The notes under the pieces are model-generated. The model saw only the letters and a program-made list of their open reading frames with translations. It searched no databases and was not told the DNA's origin. Positions 1-5,777 of a DNA stretch of 13,339 bases are shown here, piece by piece. A program made the translations under genes and the position numbers. Positions within the stretch are counted from its first letter, which is position 1. Every line of letters starts with the position of its first letter. The stretch spans positions 1-13,339 of the forward strand of contig DBHE01000264.1 of assembly GCA_002296055.1 (NCBI GenBank), in the 5' to 3' direction. Source of the DNA: Pseudomonadaceae bacterium UBA836. GTDB taxonomy: Bacteria; Pseudomonadota; Gammaproteobacteria; Pseudomonadales; Pseudomonadaceae.

Positions 1-309
1 GTCTGCAATATGGTGCTGCACCACATGCCGGCACCCGCCGACGCACTCAAGCGTTTTGCCGCGCTACTCAAGCCCGGCGGCAGCCTGGTGCTGACCGAAC
101 TGTGCAGCCACGACCAGAGCTGGGTGCGCGACAGTTGCGGCGACCTGTGGCTAGGCTTTGATCAGGACGATATTGCGCGCTGGGCCGAGGCTGCCGGACT
201 GCGTCCGGGCAACAGCCAGTACATCGGCCTGCGTAACGGCTTTCAGCTGCAACTGCTGCAGCTGGCCAAACCCGATTCTCTTTCTCCCGAGGACAGGAAA
301 GACCCATGA
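1..309 (+). CDS. ArsR-family regulator with SAM-dependent methyltransferase domain, C-terminal part
   Basis: The frame is open from the first base, so the 5' end lies outside the window; about 102 residues remain. The visible part is the end of a class I methyltransferase fold: a hydrophobic strand running into VLHHMPAP, then [12 protein letters not shown], the usual post-motif II/III region of SAM-dependent methyltransferases, and a final strand rich in Leu and Gln. In Pseudomonas the gene directly before metK is typically an ArsR-type winged-helix regulator fused to such a methyltransferase, and this end fits it. The DNA-binding half is not in the window, so the regulator part rests on synteny. 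Its TGA overlaps the metK ATG (ATGA), which suggests translational coupling. A stand-alone methyltransferase is the alternative. Confidence 0.75.
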   Translation, partial: VCNMVLHHMPAPADALKRFAALLKPGGSLVLTELCSHDQSWVRDSCGDLWLGFDQDDIARWAEAAGLRPGNSQYIGLRNGFQLQLLQLAKPDSLSPEDRKDP

Positions 310-1490
310 GCGATTATTCGATTTTCACCTCTGAATCCGTGTCCGAAGGCCACCCGGACAAGCTGGCAGACCAGATCTCCGATGCGGTGCTGGACGCCAT
401 TCTGGCTGAAGACAAGTTCGCCCGCGTGGCCTGCGAAACCATGGTCAAGACCGGTGTAGCAATCGTCGGCGGTGAAATCACCACCAGCGCCTGGGTCGAC
501 CTGGAAGACCTGGTACGCAGCGTCATCAAGGACATCGGCTACACCTCCTCCGAGGTCGGCTACGACGCCGACACCTGCGGCGTGATCAACATCATCGGCA
601 AGCAGTCGCCAGACATCGCCCAGGGCGTTGACCGTCAGAAGCCGGAAGATCAGGGCGCCGGCGACCAGGGCCTGATGTTCGGCTACGCCAGCAACGAAAC
701 CGACGTGCTGATGCCGGCGCCGATCACCTTCGCTCACCGCCTGGTCGAGCGTCAGGCCGAAGCCCGCAAGAACGGCACCCTCGCCTGGCTGCGCCCGGAC
801 GCCAAATCGCAGGTTACCTGTCGCTACGAGAACGGCATCGTCACCGGCATTGACGCCATCGTGCTGTCGACCCAGCACAACCCGGACATCAGCCAGGCGG
901 ACCTGCGCGAAGCGGTGATGGAAGAGATCGTCAAACAGGTGATCCCGGCCGAGCTGCTGCACGCAGACACCCAGTACCACATCAACCCGACCGGCAAGTT
1001 CGTCATTGGCGGCCCGGTGGGCGACTGCGGCCTGACCGGTCGCAAGATCATCGTCGACACTTACGGCGGCATGGCTCGCCACGGCGGCGGCGCGTTCTCC
1101 GGCAAGGATCCGTCCAAGGTTGACCGCAGCGCCGCCTACGCCGGCCGCTACGTGGCCAAGAACATTGTGGCTGCCGGCCTGGCCGACAAGTGCGAAATTC
1201 AGGTGTCCTACGCCATCGGTGTGGCGCAGCCGACTTCGGTATCGATCAACACCTTCGGCACTGGCAAGATCAGCGACGAAAAGATCATCCAGCTGGTCCG
1301 TCAGCACTTCGACCTGCGTCCGTATGCGATCACCCGCATGCTCGACCTGCTGCACCCGATGTACCGCGCCACCGCCGCCTACGGCCACTTCGGCCGCAAC
1401 CCGTTCGAGATGACGGTCAAGGGCGACACCTTCACCGCCTTCCCGTGGGAGAAAACGGACAAGGCCGACGCGCTGCGCGCGGACGCCTGA
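306..1490 (+). CDS. metK: S-adenosylmethionine synthetase (methionine adenosyltransferase)
   Basis: This cytoplasmic enzyme joins methionine and ATP to make SAM, releasing phosphate and diphosphate. At 394 residues it has normal family length. Both family signatures are intact: GAGDQG at residues 117-122 and the phosphate-binding GGGAFSGKD at 260-268. The N-terminal GHPDK (15-19) holds the catalytic His. The ATG overlaps the preceding TGA, and an AGGA ribosome binding site (295-298) sits 7 nt before it, inside the upstream gene. No SAM riboswitch precedes it, so control probably comes from the upstream ArsR/methyltransferase gene and its promoter. The product feeds methyltransferases whose by-product SAH is removed by AhcY, encoded about 800 nt downstream. 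Identification is secure. Confidence 0.98.
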   Translation: MSDYSIFTSESVSEGHPDKLADQISDAVLDAILAEDKFARVACETMVKTGVAIVGGEITTSAWVDLEDLVRSVIKDIGYTSSEVGYDADTCGVINIIGKQSPDIAQGVDRQKPEDQGAGDQGLMFGYASNETDVLMPAPITFAHRLVERQAEARKNGTLAWLRPDAKSQVTCRYENGIVTGIDAIVLSTQHNPDISQADLREAVMEEIVKQVIPAELLHADTQYHINPTGKFVIGGPVGDCGLTGRKIIVDTYGGMARHGGGAFSGKDPSKVDRSAAYAGRYVAKNIVAAGLADKCEIQVSYAIGVAQPTSVSINTFGTGKISDEKIIQLVRQHFDLRPYAITRMLDLLHPMYRATAAYGHFGRNPFEMTVKGDTFTAFPWEKTDKADALRADA

Positions 1491-1503
1491 GGGCGTAGCG
1501 GCA

Positions 1504-1620
1504 GGCTGGAAGCTGGATCAGCATGAGTCAGATGCAAGCCCGTCAAGCGAGAGCTGGGCTAATAACAGCTCTCACCAACACCTGGGACGGCTTCAAGCTT
1601 CCAGCTTAAGGCTTCCAGCC
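1504..1620. repeat. Intergenic structured repeat element, copy A
   Basis: This element fills nearly all of the 134-nt gap between the metK stop and the cytochrome c' stop. The left arm has about two GCTGGAA heptamers (1505-1517). The right arm has four inverted heptamers: TTCAAGC, TTCCAGC, TTAAGGC and TTCCAGC (1592-1619). The core carries a hairpin with arms 1547-1556 and 1566-1575, a 9-nt loop and one C-A mismatch. It matches copy B (3698-3858) at about 82% over 105 columns by hand alignment, excluding the variable heptamer array. It resembles REP or MITE-type repeats in design, but I cannot assign it to a named family. No T-run follows the hairpin, so it is not a classical terminator. Confidence 0.85.
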
Positions 1621-1624
1621 GGGG

Positions 1625-2086
1625 TTACTGGCGATAGCTGTCATGACAGCTCTTGCAGGACGCCTGCACCGCGCGCAGCTCATCGGCTGCCTGGTCCAGG
1701 GATTTGATGCCGATAGAAGTAACGGCATGCAGCTCGGCGACCTTGGTCTTAAAGTCATCGATGGCCAGGGCAAAGCCTTCAGGATCGGACCACACGGTGT
1801 CTTTGGTGCGGTTCGGCTCCGGGTCATCGCCCGGTGTAGGGAAGTGCTGCCAGGGCTGGTCAGCAAGCTCGGCCAGGGTATCGGCCTTGCTCATGAATTC
1901 GCCCATGCTGGGCGTAACGCGGCCGGTCAGCATGCCGGCCATTGGCTCGGTCTGGCGCAGCATCTGCTTGAACAGCGCCTGACGTTTGCCTTCGTGCGAA
2001 TTGGGGTCAGGCTCGTTGCTACAGCCGGCCAAGGCCGCGCCGAGCAACAGGGCAACAACGAATTTTCGGTATGGAACAGAGGTCAT
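1625..2086 (-). CDS. Cytochrome c' (class II c-type cytochrome) lipoprotein
   Basis: The product is 153 residues. The start has a short basic n-region, a hydrophobic core and the lipobox LAGC at residues 19-22, so Cys22 should be lipidated and the protein anchored facing the periplasm. The only CxxCH haem site, CKSCH, is at 144-148, ten residues from the end. A C-terminal haem site after a mostly helical chain is the mark of cytochrome c', a four-helix bundle whose pentacoordinate haem binds NO and CO. Classical cytochrome c' is soluble, so a lipoprotein form is less usual. It runs convergent to metK and divergent from ahcY, and no partner electron-transfer gene is nearby. Electron carriage or NO binding is inferred from the family only. 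The ribosome binding site is weak (GGA in the sequence before ATG). Confidence 0.85.
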   Translation of the reverse strand: MTSVPYRKFVVALLLGAALAGCSNEPDPNSHEGKRQALFKQMLRQTEPMAGMLTGRVTPSMGEFMSKADTLAELADQPWQHFPTPGDDPEPNRTKDTVWSDPEGFALAIDDFKTKVAELHAVTSIGIKSLDQAADELRAVQASCKSCHDSYRQ

Positions 2087-2190
2087 GTTTCATCCAGACG
2101 ACATACAGGAGGGGCGACAGTATCGCCTCTGAACCGATTCCGGCCAAGGCGTCTCCCGTGAGGAGAGCACAGGCCGGGTAACTTCAGCCC

Positions 2191-2265
2191 CGGACGAGGG
2201 GCGCTGCAGCAGGGGCTCCAGCCACTGCCAGGCTCGTCCGAGGCATGCGACATTTAACCGCGCCC
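2191..2265 (+). promoter_or_regulatory. S-adenosylhomocysteine (SAH) riboswitch aptamer
   Basis: Helix P1 is a perfect 8-bp pairing of CGGACGAG (2191-2198) with CTCGTCCG (2233-2240). The conserved family segments are present: GAGGGGCGCTGC after the P1 5' strand and CAGGCTCG at its 3' side. P2 can form from 2209-2216 and 2221-2228 (GCAG/CTGC and GGC/GCC around one G-A mismatch). The family pseudoknot is perfect: GGGCGC (2199-2204) with GCGCCC (2260-2265). SAH riboswitches are known upstream of ahcY in Pseudomonas and other proteobacteria, where SAH binding raises expression. Position 28 nt before the ahcY ATG fits this role. No clear sigma-70 promoter was recognised in 2087-2190. Confidence 0.93.
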
Positions 2266-2286
2266 ATTCGCAACCACGAATGGAGA
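2264..2286 (+). promoter_or_regulatory. Ribosome-binding-site masking hairpin, expression platform of the SAH riboswitch
   Basis: CCATTCG (2264-2270) pairs perfectly with CGAATGG (2277-2283) around a 6-nt loop. Its 3' arm covers the first two bases of the Shine-Dalgarno GGAGA (2282-2286), which lies 6 nt before the ahcY ATG at 2293. Its first two bases, C2264 and C2265, are also the last two of the pseudoknot strand. Ligand-stabilised pseudoknotting would therefore shorten this hairpin and free the ribosome binding site. This is read from the sequence and agrees with the known ON behaviour of the class; it has not been tested here. Confidence 0.75.
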
Positions 2287-2292
2287 AATCAG

Positions 2293-3696
2293 ATGAGTGC
2301 CGTGATCAACAACGCTTTCACCGACTACAAGGTCGCTGACATCAGCCTGGCCGACTGGGGCCGCCGCGAAGTCATCATCGCCGAGTCGGAAATGCCCGCA
2401 CTGATGGGCCTGCGTCGCAAGTACGCCGGCGAGCAGCCGCTCAAGGGTGCCAAGATTCTGGGCTGCATCCACATGACCATCCAGACCGCCGTGCTGATCG
2501 AAACCCTGACTGCACTGGGCGCCGAAGTACGCTGGTCTTCCTGCAACATCTTCTCTACCCAGGATCAGGCTGCCGCTGCCATCGCCGCTGCCGGTATCCC
2601 GGTATTTGCCTGGAAAGGCGAGACCGAAGAAGAGTACGAGTGGTGCATCGAGCAGACCATTCTCAAAGACGGCCAGCCGTGGGACGCCAACATGGTGCTG
2701 GACGACGGCGGTGACCTGACCGAAATCCTGCACAAGAAATACCCGGCCATGCTGGACAAGATCCACGGCATCACCGAAGAAACCACCACCGGCGTACACC
2801 GCCTGCTGGACATGCTCAAGGCCGGCACCCTGAAAGTCCCGGCGATCAACGTCAACGACTCGGTCACCAAGAGCAAGAACGACAACAAGTACGGCTGCCG
2901 TCACAGCCTGAACGATGCCATCAAGCGCGGCACCGACCACCTGCTGTCCGGCAAGCAAGCGCTGGTTGTCGGTTACGGCGACGTGGGCAAGGGCTCCGCG
3001 CAGTCGCTGCGTCAGGAAGGCATGATCGTCAAGGTCTCCGAGATCGACCCGATTTGCGCCATGCAGGCCTGCATGGACGGCTTCGAGCTGGTTTCCCCGT
3101 ACCTGAACGGCATCAATGACGGCACCGACGCCTGCATCGACACCGCCCTGCTGGGCAAGATCGACCTGATCGTCACCACCACCGGTAACGCCAACGTCTG
3201 TGACGCCGGCATGCTCAAAGCACTGAAAAAGCGCGCAGTGGTCTGCAACATCGGTCACTTCGACAACGAGATCGACACCGCCTTCATGCGCGCCAACTGG
3301 GGCTGGGAAGAGGTCAAGCCGCAAGTGCACAAGATTCACCGCACCGGCAAAACCATCGACGCCAGCAACGACGACTACCTGATCCTGCTGGCCGAAGGCC
3401 GCCTGGTGAACCTGGGTAACGCCACCGGCCACCCCTCACGCATCATGGACGGCTCCTTCGCCAACCAGGTACTGGCGCAGATCCACCTGTTCGAGCGCAA
3501 GTTTGCCGATCAGTCTGCCGAGGGCAAAGCCGCTGCACTGACCGTTGAAGTGCTGCCGAAGAAGCTGGACGAAGAAGTCGCCCTGGAAATGGTCAAGGGT
3601 TTCGGTGGCGTTGTCACCCAGCTGACCAAGACCCAGGCCGACTACATCGGCGTCACCGTCGAAGGCCCGTTCAAGCCTGAGAGCTATCGGTACTAA
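2293..3696 (+). CDS. ahcY: S-adenosylhomocysteine hydrolase
   Basis: This NAD-dependent cytoplasmic enzyme reversibly splits SAH into adenosine and homocysteine, relieving product inhibition of methyltransferases. I chose ATG 2293, giving 467 residues and starting MSAVINN, because GGAGA lies 6 nt upstream; the in-frame ATG at 2245 is inside the riboswitch. Family signature SCNIFSTQD is at 83-91. The Rossmann motif GYGDVGKG is at 227-234. Catalytic-region residues match the mammalian enzyme with a constant offset: N188, K193, D197, N198 and C202. The C-terminus KPESYRY is the usual NAD-contacting tail. Residues about 110-145 include the insert typical of bacterial forms. The stop is a double TAATAG, directly followed by repeat copy B and then metF, so ahcY and metF may share a transcript under the riboswitch. 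Confidence 0.98.
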   Translation: MSAVINNAFTDYKVADISLADWGRREVIIAESEMPALMGLRRKYAGEQPLKGAKILGCIHMTIQTAVLIETLTALGAEVRWSSCNIFSTQDQAAAAIAAAGIPVFAWKGETEEEYEWCIEQTILKDGQPWDANMVLDDGGDLTEILHKKYPAMLDKIHGITEETTTGVHRLLDMLKAGTLKVPAINVNDSVTKSKNDNKYGCRHSLNDAIKRGTDHLLSGKQALVVGYGDVGKGSAQSLRQEGMIVKVSEIDPICAMQACMDGFELVSPYLNGINDGTDACIDTALLGKIDLIVTTTGNANVCDAGMLKALKKRAVVCNIGHFDNEIDTAFMRANWGWEEVKPQVHKIHRTGKTIDASNDDYLILLAEGRLVNLGNATGHPSRIMDGSFANQVLAQIHLFERKFADQSAEGKAAALTVEVLPKKLDEEVALEMVKGFGGVVTQLTKTQADYIGVTVEGPFKPESYRY

Positions 3697-3697
3697 T

Positions 3698-3858
3698 AGC
3701 TGGAAGCTGGAAGCTGGAAGCTGGAAGCTGGAAGCTGGAAGCTGGAAGCTTAATCAGATTGAGTCAGGAGCAAGCCCCGACAAGCGAGAGCTGCAGCAGA
3801 AACAGCTCTCGCCCAACACCCGGGACTACTTCAAGCTTTCAGCTTCAGGCTTCCAGCC
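3698..3858. repeat. Intergenic structured repeat element, copy B
   Basis: This second copy of the element at 1504-1620 starts 2 nt after the ahcY stop codon and ends 32 nt before the metF start. The left arm is a seven-unit perfect GCTGGAA array. The right arm (3830-3857) is four degenerate heptamers in inverse orientation: TTCAAGC, TTTCAGC, TTCAGGC and TTCCAGC. The central hairpin is perfect here, with 10-nt arms at 3784-3793 and 3803-3812 and a 9-nt loop. Loop bases differ between copies while arms and loop length are kept, which suggests that structure matters or that the loop drifts. It lies inside the probable ahcY-metF transcript, so it could affect mRNA processing or metF dosage; that is inference. 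Confidence 0.87.
3699..3747 (+). repeat. Perfect tandem heptamer array, 7 x GCTGGAA
   Basis: Seven uninterrupted GCTGGAA units are followed by a partial GCT. Copy A has only about two units at the same place. Perfect identity of the units points to recent slippage expansion, so the array is likely to vary in number between strains. Confidence 0.95.
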
Positions 3859-3890
3859 GCTTTTACAACACGTTTGAGTGACCATCTGCG

Positions 3891-4733
3891 ATGACCAACA
3901 GAAACATTCCCATCAACTTCGAGTTCTTCCCGCCGAAGACCGAAGCAGGCCAGGCCAAGCTGGTTGCGGTAGCCAATGTGCTGGCCGATGAGCAGCCCGA
4001 GTTCTTTTCCGTCACTTACGGTGCCGGTGGCTCGACCCGTGACGGCACGCGCCGTACCGTGCTGCAGCTGAACAACGAGGTTGGCGTGCCGGCAGCGCCG
4101 CACCTGTCCTGTGTGGGTGACTCGCGCGAGGATCTGCGCACCCTGCTGAACGACTACCGCGCCCAAGGCATCCAGCGCATTGTCGCCCTGCGTGGCGATC
4201 TGCCCTCCGGTATGGGGCACGCCAGTGGCGAGCTGCGCTACGCCAATGAGCTGGTGGAGTTCATTCGCGCCGAGACCGGCGATCACTTCAAGCTGGAAGT
4301 CGCCGCCTACCCGGAATCCCATCCGCAGGCGCCGAACTTTGAGACCGACCTGAAAAACTTCATCCGCAAAGCCCAGGCCGGTGCCGACAGCGCCATCACC
4401 CAGTACTTCTTCAACGCCGACTGCTACTTCCACTTTGTCGACCGCGTGCGCCAGGCCGGCGTTGATATCCCGATCATCCCGGGCATCATGCCGATCACCA
4501 ACTACAGCAAGCTGGCGCGCTTCTCCGACGCCTGCGGCGCCGAGATTCCGCGCTGGATTCGCAAGCAGCTGGAGGCCTACGGTGACGATAGCGACAGCAT
4601 CAAGGCGTTCGGGACCGAGGTAATCAGCCAGCTGTGCGAGCGCCTGATCGAGGGCGGCGCGCCGGGTCTGCACTTTTACACTCTGAACCAGGCCGAGCCT
4701 ACCGTCGCGGTGCTGCGTAACCTGCGCGGCTAA
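3891..4733 (+). CDS. metF: 5,10-methylenetetrahydrofolate reductase
   Basis: This FAD enzyme reduces methylene-THF to methyl-THF, the methyl donor for methionine synthase. At 280 residues it is the short bacterial catalytic form without the eukaryotic regulatory domain. The family markers run in order: FEFFPPK (10-16), with Glu11 at the catalytic Glu position; SVTYGAGGSTRDGT (40-53); LRGD (100-103), with the flavin-tuning Asp103; AYPESHP (139-145); QYFF (171-174); PGIMPI (197-202); and HFYTLN (261-266). No strong Shine-Dalgarno is seen; GAGTG at 3876-3880 is the best candidate. Together with ahcY and metK it completes three of the steps of the methyl cycle; methionine synthase is not in the window. 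Identification is secure. Confidence 0.97.
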   Translation: MTNRNIPINFEFFPPKTEAGQAKLVAVANVLADEQPEFFSVTYGAGGSTRDGTRRTVLQLNNEVGVPAAPHLSCVGDSREDLRTLLNDYRAQGIQRIVALRGDLPSGMGHASGELRYANELVEFIRAETGDHFKLEVAAYPESHPQAPNFETDLKNFIRKAQAGADSAITQYFFNADCYFHFVDRVRQAGVDIPIIPGIMPITNYSKLARFSDACGAEIPRWIRKQLEAYGDDSDSIKAFGTEVISQLCERLIEGGAPGLHFYTLNQAEPTVAVLRNLRG

Positions 4734-4747
4734 TCCTAGGCACGCCA

Positions 4748-4822
4748 GCCTTGGGTGACGCCGGCAACTGCGGCACTCAAGGCAAGCAGGGCAAAGCGCC
4801 TTCTGGCCCGGGCCAAGCGCTT
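4748..4822 (+). other. Two adjacent hairpins after metF
   Basis: The first hairpin pairs GCCTTGGGTG (4748-4757) with CACTCAAGGC (4774-4783), 10 bp with one G-U. The second pairs AAGCGC (4794-4799) with GCGCTT (4817-4822) and encloses the palindrome TGGCCCGGGCCA (4804-4815). Neither has a T-run, so they may be factor-dependent terminators or mRNA 3'-end protectors for metF. Confidence 0.5.
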
Positions 4823-4850
4823 GTGAAGCAACCTGAAGACGCTCTAGACT
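4821..4850 (+). promoter_or_regulatory. Candidate sigma-70 promoter of the solute-binding protein gene
   Basis: TTGTGA (4821-4826) and TAGACT (4845-4850) match the -35 and -10 consensus at 4 of 6 bases each, with an 18-nt spacer. Transcription would start about 7 nt downstream, at the ATG itself. The boxes are weak and the call rests on position. Confidence 0.35.
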
Positions 4851-4856
4851 GGCCCT

Positions 4857-5585
4857 ATGAAGCCGACTGCTCCGCTACTGCTCGCCCTCGCCCTGTTTAC
4901 CGGCGGACTGCGAGCAGAGCCTATCACTGTTGTCACCGAACCCTGGCCGCCCTACGTCTTCCTGCAGGACGGCCAGCTGCGCGGCGCCGACTATGAGGTC
5001 AGCCAGCAACTCCTGTCAGGCCTTGGCTACCAGCCCGAGTGGCGCCTGATGCCTTGGAAGCGCGCCCAGCACGACGTGCTTGCCGGCCACGCCGACGCCA
5101 TCCTCGACATTGGCATCAACCCTGAACGCCAGACCCAGTACCACTACCCTGACGAACCGCTGTCGACCAGCGAATCAGTGCTGTTCTATCGCAGCAGCCA
5201 GCCCTTTCCATTTACCAAGCTGGACGACCTGCGCGGACGACGCATTGGCGTGTCAGCGGGTTACAGTTACGGCAATCAGGCCTTCTTGGAGGCGGACTAC
5301 CTGAGCCGCGAGCCCTGCCCGTCCATTGAAGCCTGCCTGCTGATGCTACAGCGGGGCCGCATCGACATGGCGCTGATCAACCGCAGCGTGGGACGCTATA
5401 CCCTAAAGCTGATGGGGATTAGCGACATCACCCATCACACAGAGCCTTTGAGCGGCGGACCGGTTTACCTGGCCTTCGCCCGCCGCCCGGAATTGGCCGA
5501 TCTGGCCAACCGCTTTGCTGACGCCCTGCGCGCCTTCAAGCAAACAGCCAACTACCAGCAAATCCTGAGAACCTACGGTCTTTAA
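4857..5585 (+). CDS. Periplasmic solute-binding protein, family 3-like
   Basis: The product is 242 residues with a signal peptide (residues 1-20, likely cleaved at LRA/EP). The mature part opens with ITVVTEPWPPYVF and a GADYEV segment (43-48), the N-terminal pattern of SBP_bac_3 proteins that bind amino acids or similar small solutes. DLRGRRIGVSAGYSYG (124-139) is the matching hinge and second-lobe start. Cys154 and Cys160 could form a disulfide. No permease or ATPase gene is adjacent, so it may serve a distant transporter or act as a sensor or stress protein; ligand unknown. The start is fixed by an in-frame TAG at 4845-4847, yet no Shine-Dalgarno precedes the ATG, so a leaderless transcript is possible. 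Confidence 0.82.
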   Translation: MKPTAPLLLALALFTGGLRAEPITVVTEPWPPYVFLQDGQLRGADYEVSQQLLSGLGYQPEWRLMPWKRAQHDVLAGHADAILDIGINPERQTQYHYPDEPLSTSESVLFYRSSQPFPFTKLDDLRGRRIGVSAGYSYGNQAFLEADYLSREPCPSIEACLLMLQRGRIDMALINRSVGRYTLKLMGISDITHHTEPLSGGPVYLAFARRPELADLANRFADALRAFKQTANYQQILRTYGL

Positions 5586-5599
5586 CGCGGCCGCGCTGC

Positions 5600-5630
5600 T
5601 TGCAGACTCCCCGTACAGCTCTGCTATACT
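5600..5630 (+). promoter_or_regulatory. Candidate extended -10 promoter of the RNA helicase gene
   Basis: TGCTATACT (5622-5630) is an extended -10 with TATACT matching consensus at 5 of 6. TTGCAG (5600-5605) is a poor -35 with a 19-nt spacer. It lies just after the preceding gene and implies a leader of about 140 nt. Confidence 0.5.
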
Positions 5631-5636
5631 CCGGGC

Positions 5637-5777
5637 TCCCGTCAATCCCGCGTTCGGATGCCGTATACCTCTTTCGGCAGGCCTGAACGGAATCGCCCCT
5701 AGTCCACAGCGTGGCGATTTGTGCCTGACGATATTCTCTTGATTACATCAACGGGCCTCGGCCCAACAGGATTGCTC
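5637..5777 (+). promoter_or_regulatory. Long structured 5' leader of the RNA helicase mRNA
   Basis: Three hairpins fit in this leader. The first is CGTTC/GAACG (5651-5655, 5685-5689) with an inner GCCG/CGGC (5660-5663, 5675-5678). The second is a perfect AATCGCC/GGCGATT (5691-5697, 5713-5719). The third is GGGC-CTCG-GCCC (5753-5764), ending 3 nt before the Shine-Dalgarno AGGA (5768-5771). A structured leader on a helicase gene suggests folding- or temperature-dependent autoregulation, which is inference. Confidence 0.45.

Noticed and set aside
243..1388. Long minus-strand open frame opposite metK
   Set aside because: It mirrors a secure metK gene; long antisense frames are expected in GC-rich codon-biased DNA, and the product matches nothing known to me.
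2245..2292. Upstream in-frame ATG for ahcY
   Set aside because: It lies inside the SAH riboswitch between P1 and the pseudoknot strand, while 2293 has a proper Shine-Dalgarno and the family N-terminus.
2254..3432. Long minus-strand open frame opposite ahcY
   Set aside because: It is an antisense shadow of ahcY with a low-complexity Val/Gly/Asp-rich product and no credible start signal.
3699..3747. Short direct repeats as a CRISPR array
   Set aside because: The units are 7 nt with no spacers, and no cas gene is present.
5721..5777. Upstream start (TTG/GTG-type frame extension) for the helicase
   Set aside because: The extra 19 residues are not RhlE-like, and the AGGA site serves ATG 5778.
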